Below, in pieces: positions 36,945 to 46,611 of a DNA stretch of 64,000 nucleotides (its first letter is position 1; every line of letters begins with the position of its first letter). The notes beneath the pieces were generated by a model that saw only the letters and a program-made list of their open reading frames with translations, had not been told where the DNA came from and made no database searches. Origin of the DNA: Shinisaurus crocodilurus (taxonomy: Eukaryota > Chordata > Lepidosauria > Squamata > Shinisauridae); contig CM037877.1 in assembly GCA_021292165.1 (NCBI GenBank), positions 30,640,197-30,704,196 on the forward strand, given 5' to 3'. A program made the position numbers and the translations under genes.

Positions 36945-37763
36945 TAAATTAATAACAACAAACAAGGCCTGCTTACTGTGGACTTGTGGTATGATTGTAG
37001 CAGGAAAAGGAAACCATTTAGGTGCTTTTCCATGTGGGGAGATGTTTGTATGAAGCATTACCTATGGCGGTTCAGAACTGTTTTAGTAATTATGCAGTCA
37101 ATAGATGGATCTTATGTTATTTTGTTATGCAGTGCCATAGAATGCATGTTTCCTCAGAAGCAAGTCCCACTGTGTACAATTGGGATCATTCGCAGGTAAC
37201 TGGGCATAGGAGTTTGACCTTATCCACACCAAAGGCCCCATTTGAATTGGGGCCAGTCATACACTCAAAGCATGAAACTTTGATGTCTGGCAATAACTGA
37301 TGTGAAGATTAATCAGTAGTCAGCTTAAGAGAGGGCAAGGTACCTCAAATGAATCAATCTTTCAGGATATATTGCTCTGGAAATAATCAGGATGAAGGTT
37401 TAGATTGCTCTGGCATTAGGAAAATTGTCTCGCTGGCCTTCCATGCTTCAGGTGCATCACCTCTGCGGATAGGATGCAATCTTTCAAGTGGGAATTCTGC
37501 TCTCAGGGGATCTTGTCTTGAAGCAGCCATACGTATAATGATGCCCCCAGGTAAAGTTATTGAAAAATGGCAATATAGTTGGAAATCAATTGGCCAATTC
37601 ATTAAATGGACTAGATTTTTTGGATAAAGTATTCATTGCGAATAATTCTTAACTGGGCTTCCATCAGCAGTTTTGCAGTGCTGTCTTCTGCTCCTAGGTT
37701 CAAGTTAAGCTGTGGGAGTGTAAATATGAACTCGCTCCTTCAGAACGGTAATGGACACATGGG
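36945..37763. other. Intergenic; small MITE-like fragment
   Basis: 37120-37205 has the 'aatgcatgtttcctcagaag' 'caagtcccactg' wording of the squamate AATCCTATGC repeat. Remainder unassigned; an open frame at 37349-37627 has no recognisable similarity. Confidence 0.4.
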
Positions 37764-37974
37764 CAGGGGAGGCGGGTGACGCCCTGTGTCAGTGGGGCTC
37801 CTCATCCATCACAGCCTTCATTCTGAGCTTTATAGGAGCTATCTAGGGTGCTGAACTCCACCCCCAAAATAGGTTCACCACCATGGAGCACCATGGATGG
37901 CTCCTATAAAGCTCAGAATAAAATCTGCAATGGATAAGGAGCCCCACTGACATAGGAGTCACCAGCCTCCCTTG
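37764..37974. mobile_element. Foldback element (CAGGGGAGGC family)
   Basis: Left CAGGGGAGGCGGGTGACGCC, right inverted GGAGTCACCAGCCTCCCTTG. Long mirrored arms contain GTCAGTGGGGCTCCTCATCC and ATTCTGAGCTTTATAGGAGC. A shorter relative is at 54302-54436. Confidence 0.75.
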
Positions 37975-38233
37975 CCCTTGGGCTGATCCTATGGTCCCTC
38001 TACTCTGACAGCTTCTATGCCAGGGCTAATGCTGACAAAATATAAGCATGATCCTATCCTATGCACTTCCAGAAGCAAAGGGGAAAGCACAAGGATGCCT
38101 GTAGAAACAAGTGCTAGTCTTGCAATTAGTGCTAGCGTTGCAATAACTACAGCGACAGCTGGAGGAACTTCACCAGCTCTCACAAATCATGGTGTTGCAC
38201 ACTGAAAGCACCCCCGTATGACTCAGGCATTGA
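37975..38233. other. Intergenic, nothing recognised
   Basis: A 62-codon open stretch (38017-38205, +) rich in Ala/Thr, with no known similarity. Confidence 0.4.
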
Positions 38234-38341
38234 ATGTTGCTGGCCTACAGCTCCCAGCATACCCAGCCAGCATGGCTAATGGCAAGGGATTCTAGGAGCT
38301 GTAGTCCAGCAACATCTGGGGACCCAAGGTTGGGAGCCCTG
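38234..38341. mobile_element. hAT-type palindromic MITE, left end truncated
   Basis: ATGTTGCTGGCCTACAGCTC ... AACATCTGGGGACCCAAGGT and GGGAGCCCTG. It lacks the first 28 or so bases present in 918-1053. Confidence 0.8.
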
Positions 38342-38763
38342 GCCTAGGGAGATTGGCTGATTGCTCTCAATAGCTGGTCTTCTGAATTGCTAGGAAATGC
38401 CTCAAAGGGGGATACTTTCCCCCTAGCCCAGCTGAGGATGATGTGATCTAGGTGTCTGCGTACGAAGAGAAATGATTCATGTGTGCATGTTCATGATGAC
38501 CCATTTGTCATCACTCAACACTTGATGACTTGCAGCCAAGACCTGTTGATGGCTTATTCACACATGCAAGTCTGCACTTGATGCTGCAGTGAGGAGCATG
38601 CCTGTGTGAACCGTACCACAATCCTAGGAGTACTTAACTGGAAGGAAATCCCACTGAAACCAATGAGACTTACATCAAAGAAAGCAAAGATCAGGATGAA
38701 AAGCTGAAGACAGATGTGAACTCTAATGAGGGTGCTTCAGAGCATGGACTTCAGACATAGATT
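38342..38763. other. Intergenic, nothing recognised
   Basis: 38615-38670 has 'aatcccactgaaaccaatg' wording of the AATCCTATGC repeat. No gene. Confidence 0.4.
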
Positions 38764-38980
38764 TCATAGATTATAGAGTTGGAAGGGGCCTACAAGGCCA
38801 TCGAGTTCAACCCCCTGCTTAATGCAGGAAACTATCTGGTTGCCGGCCAGATGGGCGATTAATAAATGTAAATAATAAATAAACAAACTAGAGGAGGGGT
38901 CTCCCATCCAAGTAATAACCAGGCCTGACCCTGCTTAGCTTTCCACACTCAGACAAGCTGAGCCAGCATGATCCAGGCCT
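38764..38980 (-). mobile_element. 5S rRNA-derived SINE with nested micro-insertion
   Basis: Minus-strand reading shows CTTGTCTGAGTGTGGAAAGC, TAAGCAGGGTCAGGCCTGGT and GGATGGGAGACCCCTCCTCT, then the CR1-like tail. A 50-bp piece at 38835-38884 interrupts it, flanked by a 6-bp duplication AAACTA. Confidence 0.85.
38835..38884 (+). mobile_element. 50-bp LINE-tail insertion with 6-bp TSD
   Basis: CAGATGGGCGATTAATAAAT and an AATAAATAAAC end look like the last bases of a LINE 3' UTR. AAACTA is duplicated at 38829-38834 and 38885-38890. An extreme 5' truncation. Confidence 0.65.
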
Positions 38981-40001
38981 ACCTACAAACCTGAATTGTC
39001 AGTCATACCACAAATCAAAAGTAGGCTGAAGTCCTTCTTGTCCTTCTTCCCTGGCCGTATTACTCGCTCCCCCTGCCACTGTCACGATTGCCTCTTCCTC
39101 CTCATCTGATTGGAAAAAGCAAACAGAGCATCCTGTAGCCAGAGGAGGAGGAGGAGGCGGCATTAGGGGTAGCAGACAGCAACAGTGGGATCAAGCAACA
39201 GAGCCAGCTCCATCTGACAGGTCAGGTTTGGAGGTGAGCTCTTTGTACCTTATACATCTATCTCCAGCCTTGGACCATTTCCCAAGCCATCATGGGTTTC
39301 TGTATCCAAGCCAATGTCTCCGTCTCCGATGCCTCGATAATGACAGTGCTCTGACTGGTGTACAAAGCTTTAGTTATATATTGCAGAGAGGTTATTTATT
39401 ATTATTTAGTGTGTGTTTTCCCCTCCCTAATAATGAAACCCATCATACATTATTGAGTTTCCTTGTGTTTCCTCCCCCCCCCTTTCTTTCTTGCATTAGA
39501 ATTGCATTTCAGAGAAGGCAGAGGAAGACTTGGTTACATTTTTTTCCTGTCATAGATGGGTAAGCGTTGCCTTTTCCCTGAGAGATCTTGCTATTAACAC
39601 CTGGTTTCTCATCTATGCAAATAGTTCCCCAACCGACTTGGATCTGATTATTAACTTGTCTCAAAGTGCCATGTAAAATGTATAAGCACAGAGAGAGTAA
39701 GTGCCTTATTTTTGGGAGAACTGAGGAGCGTGAGCTCAAGATATGTGGTAGAGCAGGGCAAGGAGTACAACTGCATCCCATAGCAATGAGTTTCATCAGT
39801 ACTGAAGGGTCACTAGCAATTTCAGCACTCCCCACCCCTCCCACAACACAGTGGTATATACAAGAATCATGTTAATGAGTTTAAATCCTTTCATTTCCTG
39901 TGCAATAGATACTGGACCGGACTGTGTGTTTATGATTTGATATTCTTTACACATGTGGCACTCTTACAACAAGCACACCAAGAGCAGTATTGGGTTGTTT
40001 G
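38981..40001. other. Intergenic, nothing recognised
   Basis: Open frames at 39228-39563 (+) and 39509-39844 (-), each 111 codons, overlap on opposite strands and have no known similarity. No gene called. Confidence 0.4.
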
Positions 40002-40140
40002 TTTGTTTGTTTACTGCGCTAGAGGCTGTACATTAGAAGAAAATGATAAACCCCTATATGGTTTACAGTCTAACACACTAGTCAGAAGAGGATAGGAAAT
40101 AGGAGCAAGGGATGGATAAATAATTAAACAAAACCATTTT
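40002..40140 (-). mobile_element. LINE 3' tail fragment
   Basis: (GTTT)n then 'atggtttacagtctaacaca' and a purine-rich end, the same order as 21664-22290. Confidence 0.5.
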
Positions 40141-40211
40141 AAAAGTGCTATGTTCTGGGCAGTGCTAGAAATGAAGCCATTTTCTGCCTTACAGGCGTCG
40201 ACAACACTAAA

Positions 40212-40212
<1 letters not shown>

Positions 40213-40252
<40 letters not shown>
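40213..40252. repeat. (ATCT)n microsatellite
   Basis: About ten ATCT units. Confidence 0.95.
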
Positions 40253-40570
40253 AAATTACCATGAGAATTGTCTGCATCATAAGAGCCTCCAGAGAAGTCT
40301 GGTGGTCATTAGCCATGGACATCATTGCCCAACCCTGTTTGAAACCACTTAAAGATCTCCAGGCTGGATTCTGGTCACCCCCTCTGCTGTCTGGCAATAC
40401 CTACAATGTAAGCACAGCATTACAGCTGCATCAGCCTGGATGTGATTCGGTCATTAGAATGTGTGTTGTGTTGCACTTAAACCATTGAGTTGCAACCTCA
40501 GGCCAGGCAAATGTCGTACTGTTCCTGCACACAAGAATAGCCACATGGCTAATGGCAGGCTTTTGTTTTA

Positions 40571-40803
40571 AATATTATTATTACATTGATATCCCACTGT
40601 TTCACCTCTCGCAAGGGACCCAAGGAGGCTTACATGGTCCTCCTCCTCTCCATTTTATCCTCACAGTAACCCTGTGAGGTAGGTTAGGCTGAGAGTCAAT
40701 GACTGGCCCAAAGACAATGAGCTTCATGGTCGAGCAGGGACTAGAACCCGAATCTCCCGAGTGCCAGTCCAATCCTCCAACCACTACACCACACTGGCTC
40801 TCA
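40571..40803 (-). mobile_element. Sauria-type SINE
   Basis: Minus strand: GAGAGCCAGTGTGGTGTAGT, GGTTGGAGGATTGGACTGGC (tRNA-like A box region), GGGCCAGTCATTGACTCTCA, CCTCACAGGGTTACTGTGAG, then a tail of ATA/TTA repeats. Confidence 0.9.
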
Positions 40804-41460
40804 ATACAGAATGCAGAAACAGATCTACCTAATACAGTCTCGGCAGTAGCAATACAGCTCTTTCTGCCATAAAACATAACATTCTTCCTTAGATCGCTCT
40901 CTGTGTATTATTAAGCATACACAAAAAAGGGGGGATCTTGTGAAAAGTATGCTGGATCCAATTACATTTTGGGGGGGTTCCCTTATGAATTATTATTATT
41001 GCTGATGACAGATGCTGATGCTGTAAAAGCTCAACTGCAACGCCCATCGTCTCCAGTCTGCATGACCAATGGCCTCACTGGTCGGGGATGATGGGAGATA
41101 TTTGGAGAACGCCAGGTTGGGGAAGGCTGAAGGGTTCCCTGGCTTTCTCTGCACCAGCATGTGAAAGTGATGCTCGGTTCTTCCCTTTTAAAATAGTTTA
41201 TTGTCATGGTGCGGGTTGAAAGGGAGAGCTGAAGCCGATGGAAGAACTGTTCAATATTATAAATGGTTAAAATTCTGTTGAAATTTAAATGATAAAACGG
41301 CACTGTAAAACCAAGATGGAAACTGTTGATGATTTCCTGATGTAGAGATTTCTGCTTGATTTGTTGTAATTGCGTTATGAATTTTTTATCTTGTTATCCA
41401 CCTTCAGAGCATACCAATACAAAGGTGGAATATAAATAATGGAAATAAATAAATAAAATT
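40804..41460. mobile_element. Half MITE and L2-like LINE tail
   Basis: 41030-41130 has GATGGGAGATATTTGGAGAA and GCCAGGTTGGGGAAGGCTG, the right half of the 14592-type MITE. 41330-41460 is a LINE 3' end on the + strand (TTATCCACCTTCAGAGCATA, ATATAAATAATGGAAATAAA). Confidence 0.5.
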
Positions 41461-42542
41461 GTTCCGAGACTGCCGTGTAAGAGCTGAGGAAAGAGTGAAA
41501 GGTACTTCTGGGCAGCAGCATCCCATAAGATGCAGCAGGGAGTCTTAAAACAAGGCCCCAGCAGCAGTCAGGCTCTGGTACCTCTGGCCCACCTGTGCTC
41601 TATCTCCACTGCAATCCTGGCAGTCTGAGCTCTGTGCTTGGAGGGCGCCACCTAGACTGCAGTACCAGTCTGCCTGGCCAATCTGTCCAGGCAACAGACC
41701 CCAAGAGCCAGTTCCTCTCCATCTGGAGCTCTAAAGTTCTATCCTCAGAATTTGCTTCTAAATCTGAGCAACTTGTCTCTGATGTGAGGGCACTGCCTAA
41801 GTGACTGCCCGACATATATGGCTCCAGGTTTGAGGGACTTTTGACAAAATGCCCCCTCTTGTGCTGGTGTGCCCTAGAGGGCTTACCTGGCAATGGGCAA
41901 CAGCAGCGCTCCAATCAGAGCTGGGTGGTTGGGAGCCACCATTTTAATTTGTCACACAACGTCCTCAATGTCGCATTGCTCCGGGGCATTGCGGGGGGAA
42001 TTAAAATGGCCTGGTGCTCACAATGGCCTGGTGCTGATTGGAGCACTGGGATTTTTGTTTTAAAGGGACCGACCCCCCCCCCCCCCCCATGGCAGGCATC
42101 AGTATTGGGTCCTGCTGGGGCCCAGCAGTTTCTCAGAGCTGCCTTTTCCTGAAGTCGGGCCTGATGATCCTGGTCGCAACGCCTGCCTTCGATCTTGAAC
42201 CCTGCCTGGGTTTTGACCTCACATCAGCTTGTCGCCTTTCTAGGTCTGCAACTCACCTCCTGCCTTATTTTGACTATGCACGGCACCTGCCTCTGGCCCC
42301 CTTTGATTCTTGTTTGCTTCCCTGGGACTCAACCTTTACCTGGTTCTTGCCTGCTTAGTCTGACAGCCCAAGTCCTGGAGCTAGGTACAAAATTAGCCCA
42401 CAGCTGTAGTGCTTGACATAGCAAGGATTCTCCACCTTTAGATATGACACAATTCTGCAGCTTCCCTCACTGTTCAAACATCTAAAGTTGCAGCCTGACT
42501 CTGGCTAGCCCTGGAACAAATCTCTGTTCCTTCATCTCCTGG
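41461..42542. other. Intergenic, nothing recognised
   Basis: Moderately GC-rich; poly-C run at 42070-42088. Overlapping open frames on both strands lack known similarity. Confidence 0.4.
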
Positions 42543-42600
42543 TAGGGTGGTCACTTATGAATCACTAAAGAAAGTGGAAATACATCACCAAAACATAGGA
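42543..42600 (+). mobile_element. Fragment of TAGGGTGGCCAC MITE
   Basis: TAGGGTGGTCACTTATGAAT and AAATACATCACCAAAA match the left end of 35367 and 47588; the rest is missing. Confidence 0.6.
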
Positions 42601-43107
42601 TTGGGGCAGATTGGAAACTTAAATAATATCCTGTCAGTTCTTCTCTTGCTACCTTTGTCTCCTCACTCTTAACCAACTTTAATTCACTTCCAACTCTCTG
42701 GCTGCCTTTAGCAACTTCACCTATTCTCCCTTGGTGCCTTTTTATAACTGCAACTTTCCCCCAGAACACTCACGTTGTCTCACATTCTTCTCACCTTTCC
42801 AATCACTCTGTTTAACTCTACTTTGTCATAAAGCTTCTTTCCTGACGCTGTTATCTTGCTGCTTGATTTGTTTACAATGTCAGTGTGTTTAGCCTTGTAT
42901 CCCCTTCCCTTTGTCTAGGTGGATTATTATAACCTCCTTTGAAACTTCTCACAAAAGCACCTATTCACAAGTGGTTAGGGTTCCTGCGATTTTAGGGTTG
43001 TTTTAGGATTTGTCTTTGCCTTTTTAAAAAATGCCGAAAGAAAGAAAGAGGTGGGTTTCTTTCCTCTGCCTTTACAGTGACTGGCAGCCAGTGTTAGCTG
43101 TCAGTAC
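42601..43107. other. Intergenic, nothing recognised
   Basis: Pyrimidine-rich sequence; no gene or repeat identified. Confidence 0.4.
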
Positions 43108-43270
43108 AGGCCTGTGGCTCACGCTGGCTCAGCTTGTCTGAGCGTGGAAAGCTAAGCAGGGTCAGGCCTGGTTATTACTTGGATGGGAGACCCCTCCTCT
43201 AGTTTCCTGCATTGAGCAGGGGGTTGGACTCGATGGACTTGTAGGCCCCTTCCAACTCTATGATCTATGA
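43108..43270 (+). mobile_element. 5S rRNA-derived SINE, near full length
   Basis: GGCCTGTGGCTCACGCTGGC, then GTCTGAGCGTGGAAAGCTAA, GCAGGGTCAGGCCTGGTTAT, TACTTGGATGGGAGACC: all three parts of the 5S internal promoter (A box, intermediate element, C box). The tail GAGCAGGGGGTTGGACTCGA to CCAACTCTATGATCTATGA is CR1-like. The best copy in the window. Confidence 0.9.
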
Positions 43271-43282
43271 ATTTATGAGTGT

Positions 43283-43581
43283 CAGGGCCAGCCCTATCAT
43301 TAGGCAGAGTGAGGTAGCTGCCTAAGGCAGTAGATGCTGGGTGGGGAGGAGTGGTGGCAAAGTGTTGGAGAACAGAGTTGGACATGCCACACACGGCCTG
43401 GCCTGCACCCCTAAGCTAGCCAGTTAGTCTCAGATGTGGTGGAGGACTTGGCCCATCACCAGTGTTGAAATAAGGTTCAACCACTAGTCCAGCTGGCTTC
43501 TGTACATGGAATGGAATGGGGGTGGTGGTGGTGGCATCTTGTCCTTTGCCTCAGGCAGCACAATAACTTGGGCCAGTCCTG
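43283..43581. mobile_element. hAT-type MITE (CAGGRCYGGCCC family)
   Basis: Left CAGGGCCAGCCCTATCATTA with TAGCTGCCTAAGGCAG, right TTGCCTCAGGCAGCACAATA with GGGCCAGTCCTG. 17862-18163 is a relative. Another hAT element (43583-44344) inserted at its right end, using AGTCCTGG as target. Confidence 0.75.
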
Positions 43582-43582
43582 G

Positions 43583-44344
43583 CAGGGCCAGTGCAAGGCA
43601 GTTTGGTGCCCTAGGCAAGATCAGATATTTAGCACCCCCCCTTCCCACTTGAGCCGGCTACTGGGCCAAGGAGAAGGAGGGGGGCTGTCAGTGCAGCGCA
43701 GCCCGCCAAACTAGGCTTTAGGGCCTGCCATTGGCCATCCTGGTGCACCATGTTAAGGGGGAGAAGGGAAAGCGAGCTGGCGGGCAGGCTTCCCTCCCTC
43801 CCACCCTGGAGCCAAAGGGTTGCCTTCGCACTCGCTGGCTGGCTCACTCACCGCTCTCGATCTCGTTGCCCTTCTTGGCGGTAGCAGTGTTCCCCATGGC
43901 CAGGCCGGGGCGAGCAGCGGGAGGTCGGGTTGCTCCATTCATCCAGTGGGGAAGGGCAGGAATCCTGTCTGCGTGTCAAGCCTGGCTGGGTGATGCGGGT
44001 GGGTGGACTGGCGCCTTCCCTCCCCTCAGCACTCGGCGTCACTCTATCTTCTTTCTCCCCGCTCTGGGGTCTCCGGGAGACCGGCGGCGGCGAGCACACT
44101 TTCTTGCTTACTTGCCTGCCTGTCCTCCTCCCTCCGCAACTCACACATGGCGGAAATGACGGCCGCCGAAGCACCTCCTTCTCCTGAGTTGCCTCCTTGC
44201 TGCTGCCGAAGGCTCGCCAAAACCTCAGTATTTTAGCCTGTTTTTTCCCCCAAGGCGTTTCTGGCGCCCCCTTTAGCCCGGCGCCCCCTTTAGCCCGGTG
44301 CCCTAGGCAGCTGCCTAGTTCGCCTAATGGTAGCACCGGCCCTG
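43583..44344. mobile_element. hAT-type element carrying a captured promoter and first exon
   Basis: 762 bp. Termini CAGGGCCAGTGC and GCACCGGCCCTG; target duplication AGTCCTGG (43575-43582) / AGCCCTGG (44345-44352), 7 of 8. Both subterminal blocks match the 165-bp element at 24187: GCCCTAGGCAAGATCAGATA on the left up to CCCACTTGAG (43653), and from about TTTTTTCCCC (44241) to the right end. The 587 bp in between (43654-44240) has no counterpart in the short element, is GC- and CpG-rich, and contains a PRKACB-like first exon on the minus strand. Pack-type gene capture is the simplest reading. Confidence 0.85.
43852..43897 (-). pseudogene. PRKACB: Captured PRKACB-like coding exon 1
   Basis: Minus strand, ATG at 43897: 15 codons reading MGNTATAKKGNEIES plus one base, then donor G|GTGAGT (intron from 43851). 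Exon 1 of the cAMP-dependent kinase catalytic subunits has this layout: N-terminal Gly for myristoylation, the AKKG(S/N)E..ES motif, and a splice after the first base of the next codon. The ATAKKG wording favours the beta gene (PRKACB) over alpha (AAAAKKG). CpG-rich sequence upstream of the ATG (43898 to about 44240) probably represents its 5' UTR and promoter. No further kinase exons follow, so this cannot make a kinase by itself. It might act as a start exon for downstream sequence, but I see no evidence of that. Confidence 0.82.
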
Positions 44345-44547
44345 AGCCCTGGTCTGAGTAATCTGCATTATATGTGAGTTCAAAGGGCATACATAGTCAT
44401 GAAGTTTAGATCCAAAAAGTCTGTCCTCAGAGTCAGATTGGGCAGATGCACTGAAGTCTTAACAGAACAGCTTAACAGAACAGCCGCCTTTATCCTAATG
44501 CAACCTAGAGCATGGCTGTTTAAGGGCCAAACTGCATGTTATGTCAT

Positions 44548-44682
44548 CAGCCTTCCCCAGCCTGGGGCCCTCCTGATGCTCTGGACTTCAGCTCCCATCA
44601 GTCCAGCCAAAATGGTTGATGGTCAGGGATTCTGGGAGTTGTAGTCCAAAACATCTGGAATGCACCAGGTTGAGGAAAGCTG
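44548..44682. mobile_element. hAT-type palindromic MITE
   Basis: CAGCCTTCCCCAGCCTGGGG ... CCAGGTTGAGGAAAGCTG with mirrored ACTTCAGCTCCCATCA and TGGGAGTTGTAGTCC arms. Confidence 0.8.
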
Positions 44683-45639
44683 TGTTCTGTTAAACACATT
44701 TTAAAAAAAAGAAGAAGAAAAAAAGAAATAGGAGCCACGGTGGTGGTGGCAGGAATATACATTGGGCTATCTTGGAGTATGTGGATGAAAAAAATCCTAA
44801 CAATTTGGAAGCATGGCACTAGTAAACTGATAACTTTTGCTGAAGGTTTATTTAATTTTGAACATTCCTTGGCCAACTCAGTTGTATGTTTCTTGTAGAA
44901 TCTAGGCTAGGCTAGGGCAATAGTATGACTTGCATAGGATTGCACCCTACATTTTCAAAATGTCTGTCACTTCCATTGTGTTTGTGCCAAAAAGACTCTC
45001 AGAAGGTAGAGGTGCATGCCTATATGCATGCCCGTGCCTGCACACACAAGCCAGCATCACTTGCTTCAGTTCCTTGGCAAAACCTCCAGTAGTCATTCCC
45101 CCCTCCCACACCACCACCTTTTCTGCCGCATGAAAACACTGCAGAAAACACAGGAGAATTATAGCCTAAATAAGCATGTTCAGTCTCCATTTGCAGCCAG
45201 CTGCCCAGAATCTGTCTGTTACTGCATGACTGTGCTAGTTGCTTATTGTGGGTCAGGGCCAGTTTGCAGCATCTATTTAACATCACCCAACCTAGATCAC
45301 CTTCCTAGGTTGACCAACCTAGAGCACAACAGAATATGCGAAGGCAAGGCTAAACATAGTACAAGTTTAGCCAAACGGTATCAATTCAGCCAGGGGCAAA
45401 ATTCTCTGTTTTACCTTACTGCAATTTTGACACGAATCTCACAATGTGGAAAATCCTATTCACACAAACTTTGTTCCTTCCATAGATGTAGAAACGTCTC
45501 TTCAGCACACTCAGAAAATGTGTAGGAAGTTGCTTTACCAGCTCAGAATATTTGTTAATCTAGGCTGCATCAGTTGAATTGTTTATGGTCATCCTTGATG
45601 TTTCAGTTGTTTTATGGGGTGGTTGTATTTGAATGGATA
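44683..45639. other. Intergenic, nothing recognised
   Basis: A 169-codon open frame (45016-45525, +) opens with an alternative start and shows no known domain; codon content is unremarkable. I do not call it. Confidence 0.4.
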
Positions 45640-46290
45640 ATTGCAGAGGGAGAAGGAGGGCAGGAATAAAGACACAGATGTGATGCTATGATATTGTGTG
45701 TAAATTAATATGTGCATATATGGTAAGTATAGTAATGTGTTTCTGTTATGAGTCTATGGCTATAGGTAGGTATTCCTGTTGCATCTCTGTCTTTTATGGC
45801 AGGTAAGTTATGGTGAGTGGGAAATGATGGGCAGGAAAGAATGGTGGATTTGCATATGTGAGCTGATTGGCTGAGAGAGTGAAGGGGGAGTGAAGTGTGT
45901 GTGCTGTGGGAGGCAGGTTAAGTTAGAAGTTAGAGAGTCAGATTGATCAGAGACAGTAGTCAGAGTTAGTGAGTGCAGGGATCATTAATGTGAACAGATG
46001 GGGAGGGTGAATTTAGAAATAGAATAGGATAGGAGATTAAATAGTGTTCACTGAAACTTAGGTATTGAACTTATTTCAAGAAACTTTTGTACTTTAATTA
46101 AATTTACTTTGTTTGTTAAAGCAGCCTGTGTGAGAAGCAGTGCTTTACACATTGCCAGAGAAAATGTGAAGGTGTTCATTAACATAAGGTGGGGATAATA
46201 TAAACCCCAGGGACAGCGCGAGAGTTGTAAGGGTGAGGGTTATAGAGAGAAAAACCCCAAACCTTACAAAAACATACCCACAGCTCCAAA
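45640..46290 (+). repeat. Possible solo LTR-like sequence
   Basis: A G/A-rich stretch with GAGCTGATTGGCTGAGAGAG (CCAAT-like), then CTTTAATTAAATTTACTTTG and 'aaagcagcctgtgtgagaag' resembles the promoter and R/U5 part of a retroviral or gypsy LTR. I could not find a convincing TG...CA pair with target duplication. Weak. Confidence 0.25.
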
Positions 46291-46530
46291 AGGAGGGCAA
46301 AAAAGATGGCCCTGTGAGGGGAGGGGGTGGGTGTGACAATGGATATCAAAGCCTGGGTAGAACTAGGGTCTCTTTATTTAACAAGGGTAATTGACCCCCA
46401 CCCCAGGATCTACAAGTGTAAAGTGTGGGGATATAACAATATTTTCCTGCAGGCAGCTAGCCTGATTTCTGGATGAGCCACTCCTCCCAGGCAAGGAGGC
46501 GGGCTGAATTCCTGCTCCCTTAGTCTAGGC

Positions 46531-46611
46531 CAGTGTTCTCCAACCTTGGGTCCCCAGATGTTTTTGGCCTACAACTCCCAGCATCTGGGGACCCAAGGTT
46601 GGAGAACACTG
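46531..46611. mobile_element. Short hAT palindromic MITE with exact TSD
   Basis: 81 bp: CAGTGTTCTCCAACCTTGGG and its perfect inverse at the right. Exact duplication GTCTAGGC (46523-46530, 46612-46619). An internal deletion derivative of the 918-type element. Confidence 0.9.

Noticed and set aside
43108..43270. Functional 5S rRNA gene
   Set aside because: Only the internal control region is 5S-like; the start is diverged and the 3' end is replaced by a CR1-like tail. It is a SINE.
43848..44390. 180-codon minus-strand ORF over the PRKACB-like cargo
   Set aside because: It is in a different frame from the kinase exon and shows no recognisable protein; a CpG-rich chance ORF.
45640..46290. Endogenous retroviral LTR
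   Set aside because: Suggestive wording only; no convincing TG...CA ends, target duplication or primer-binding site. Kept as a low-confidence feature.
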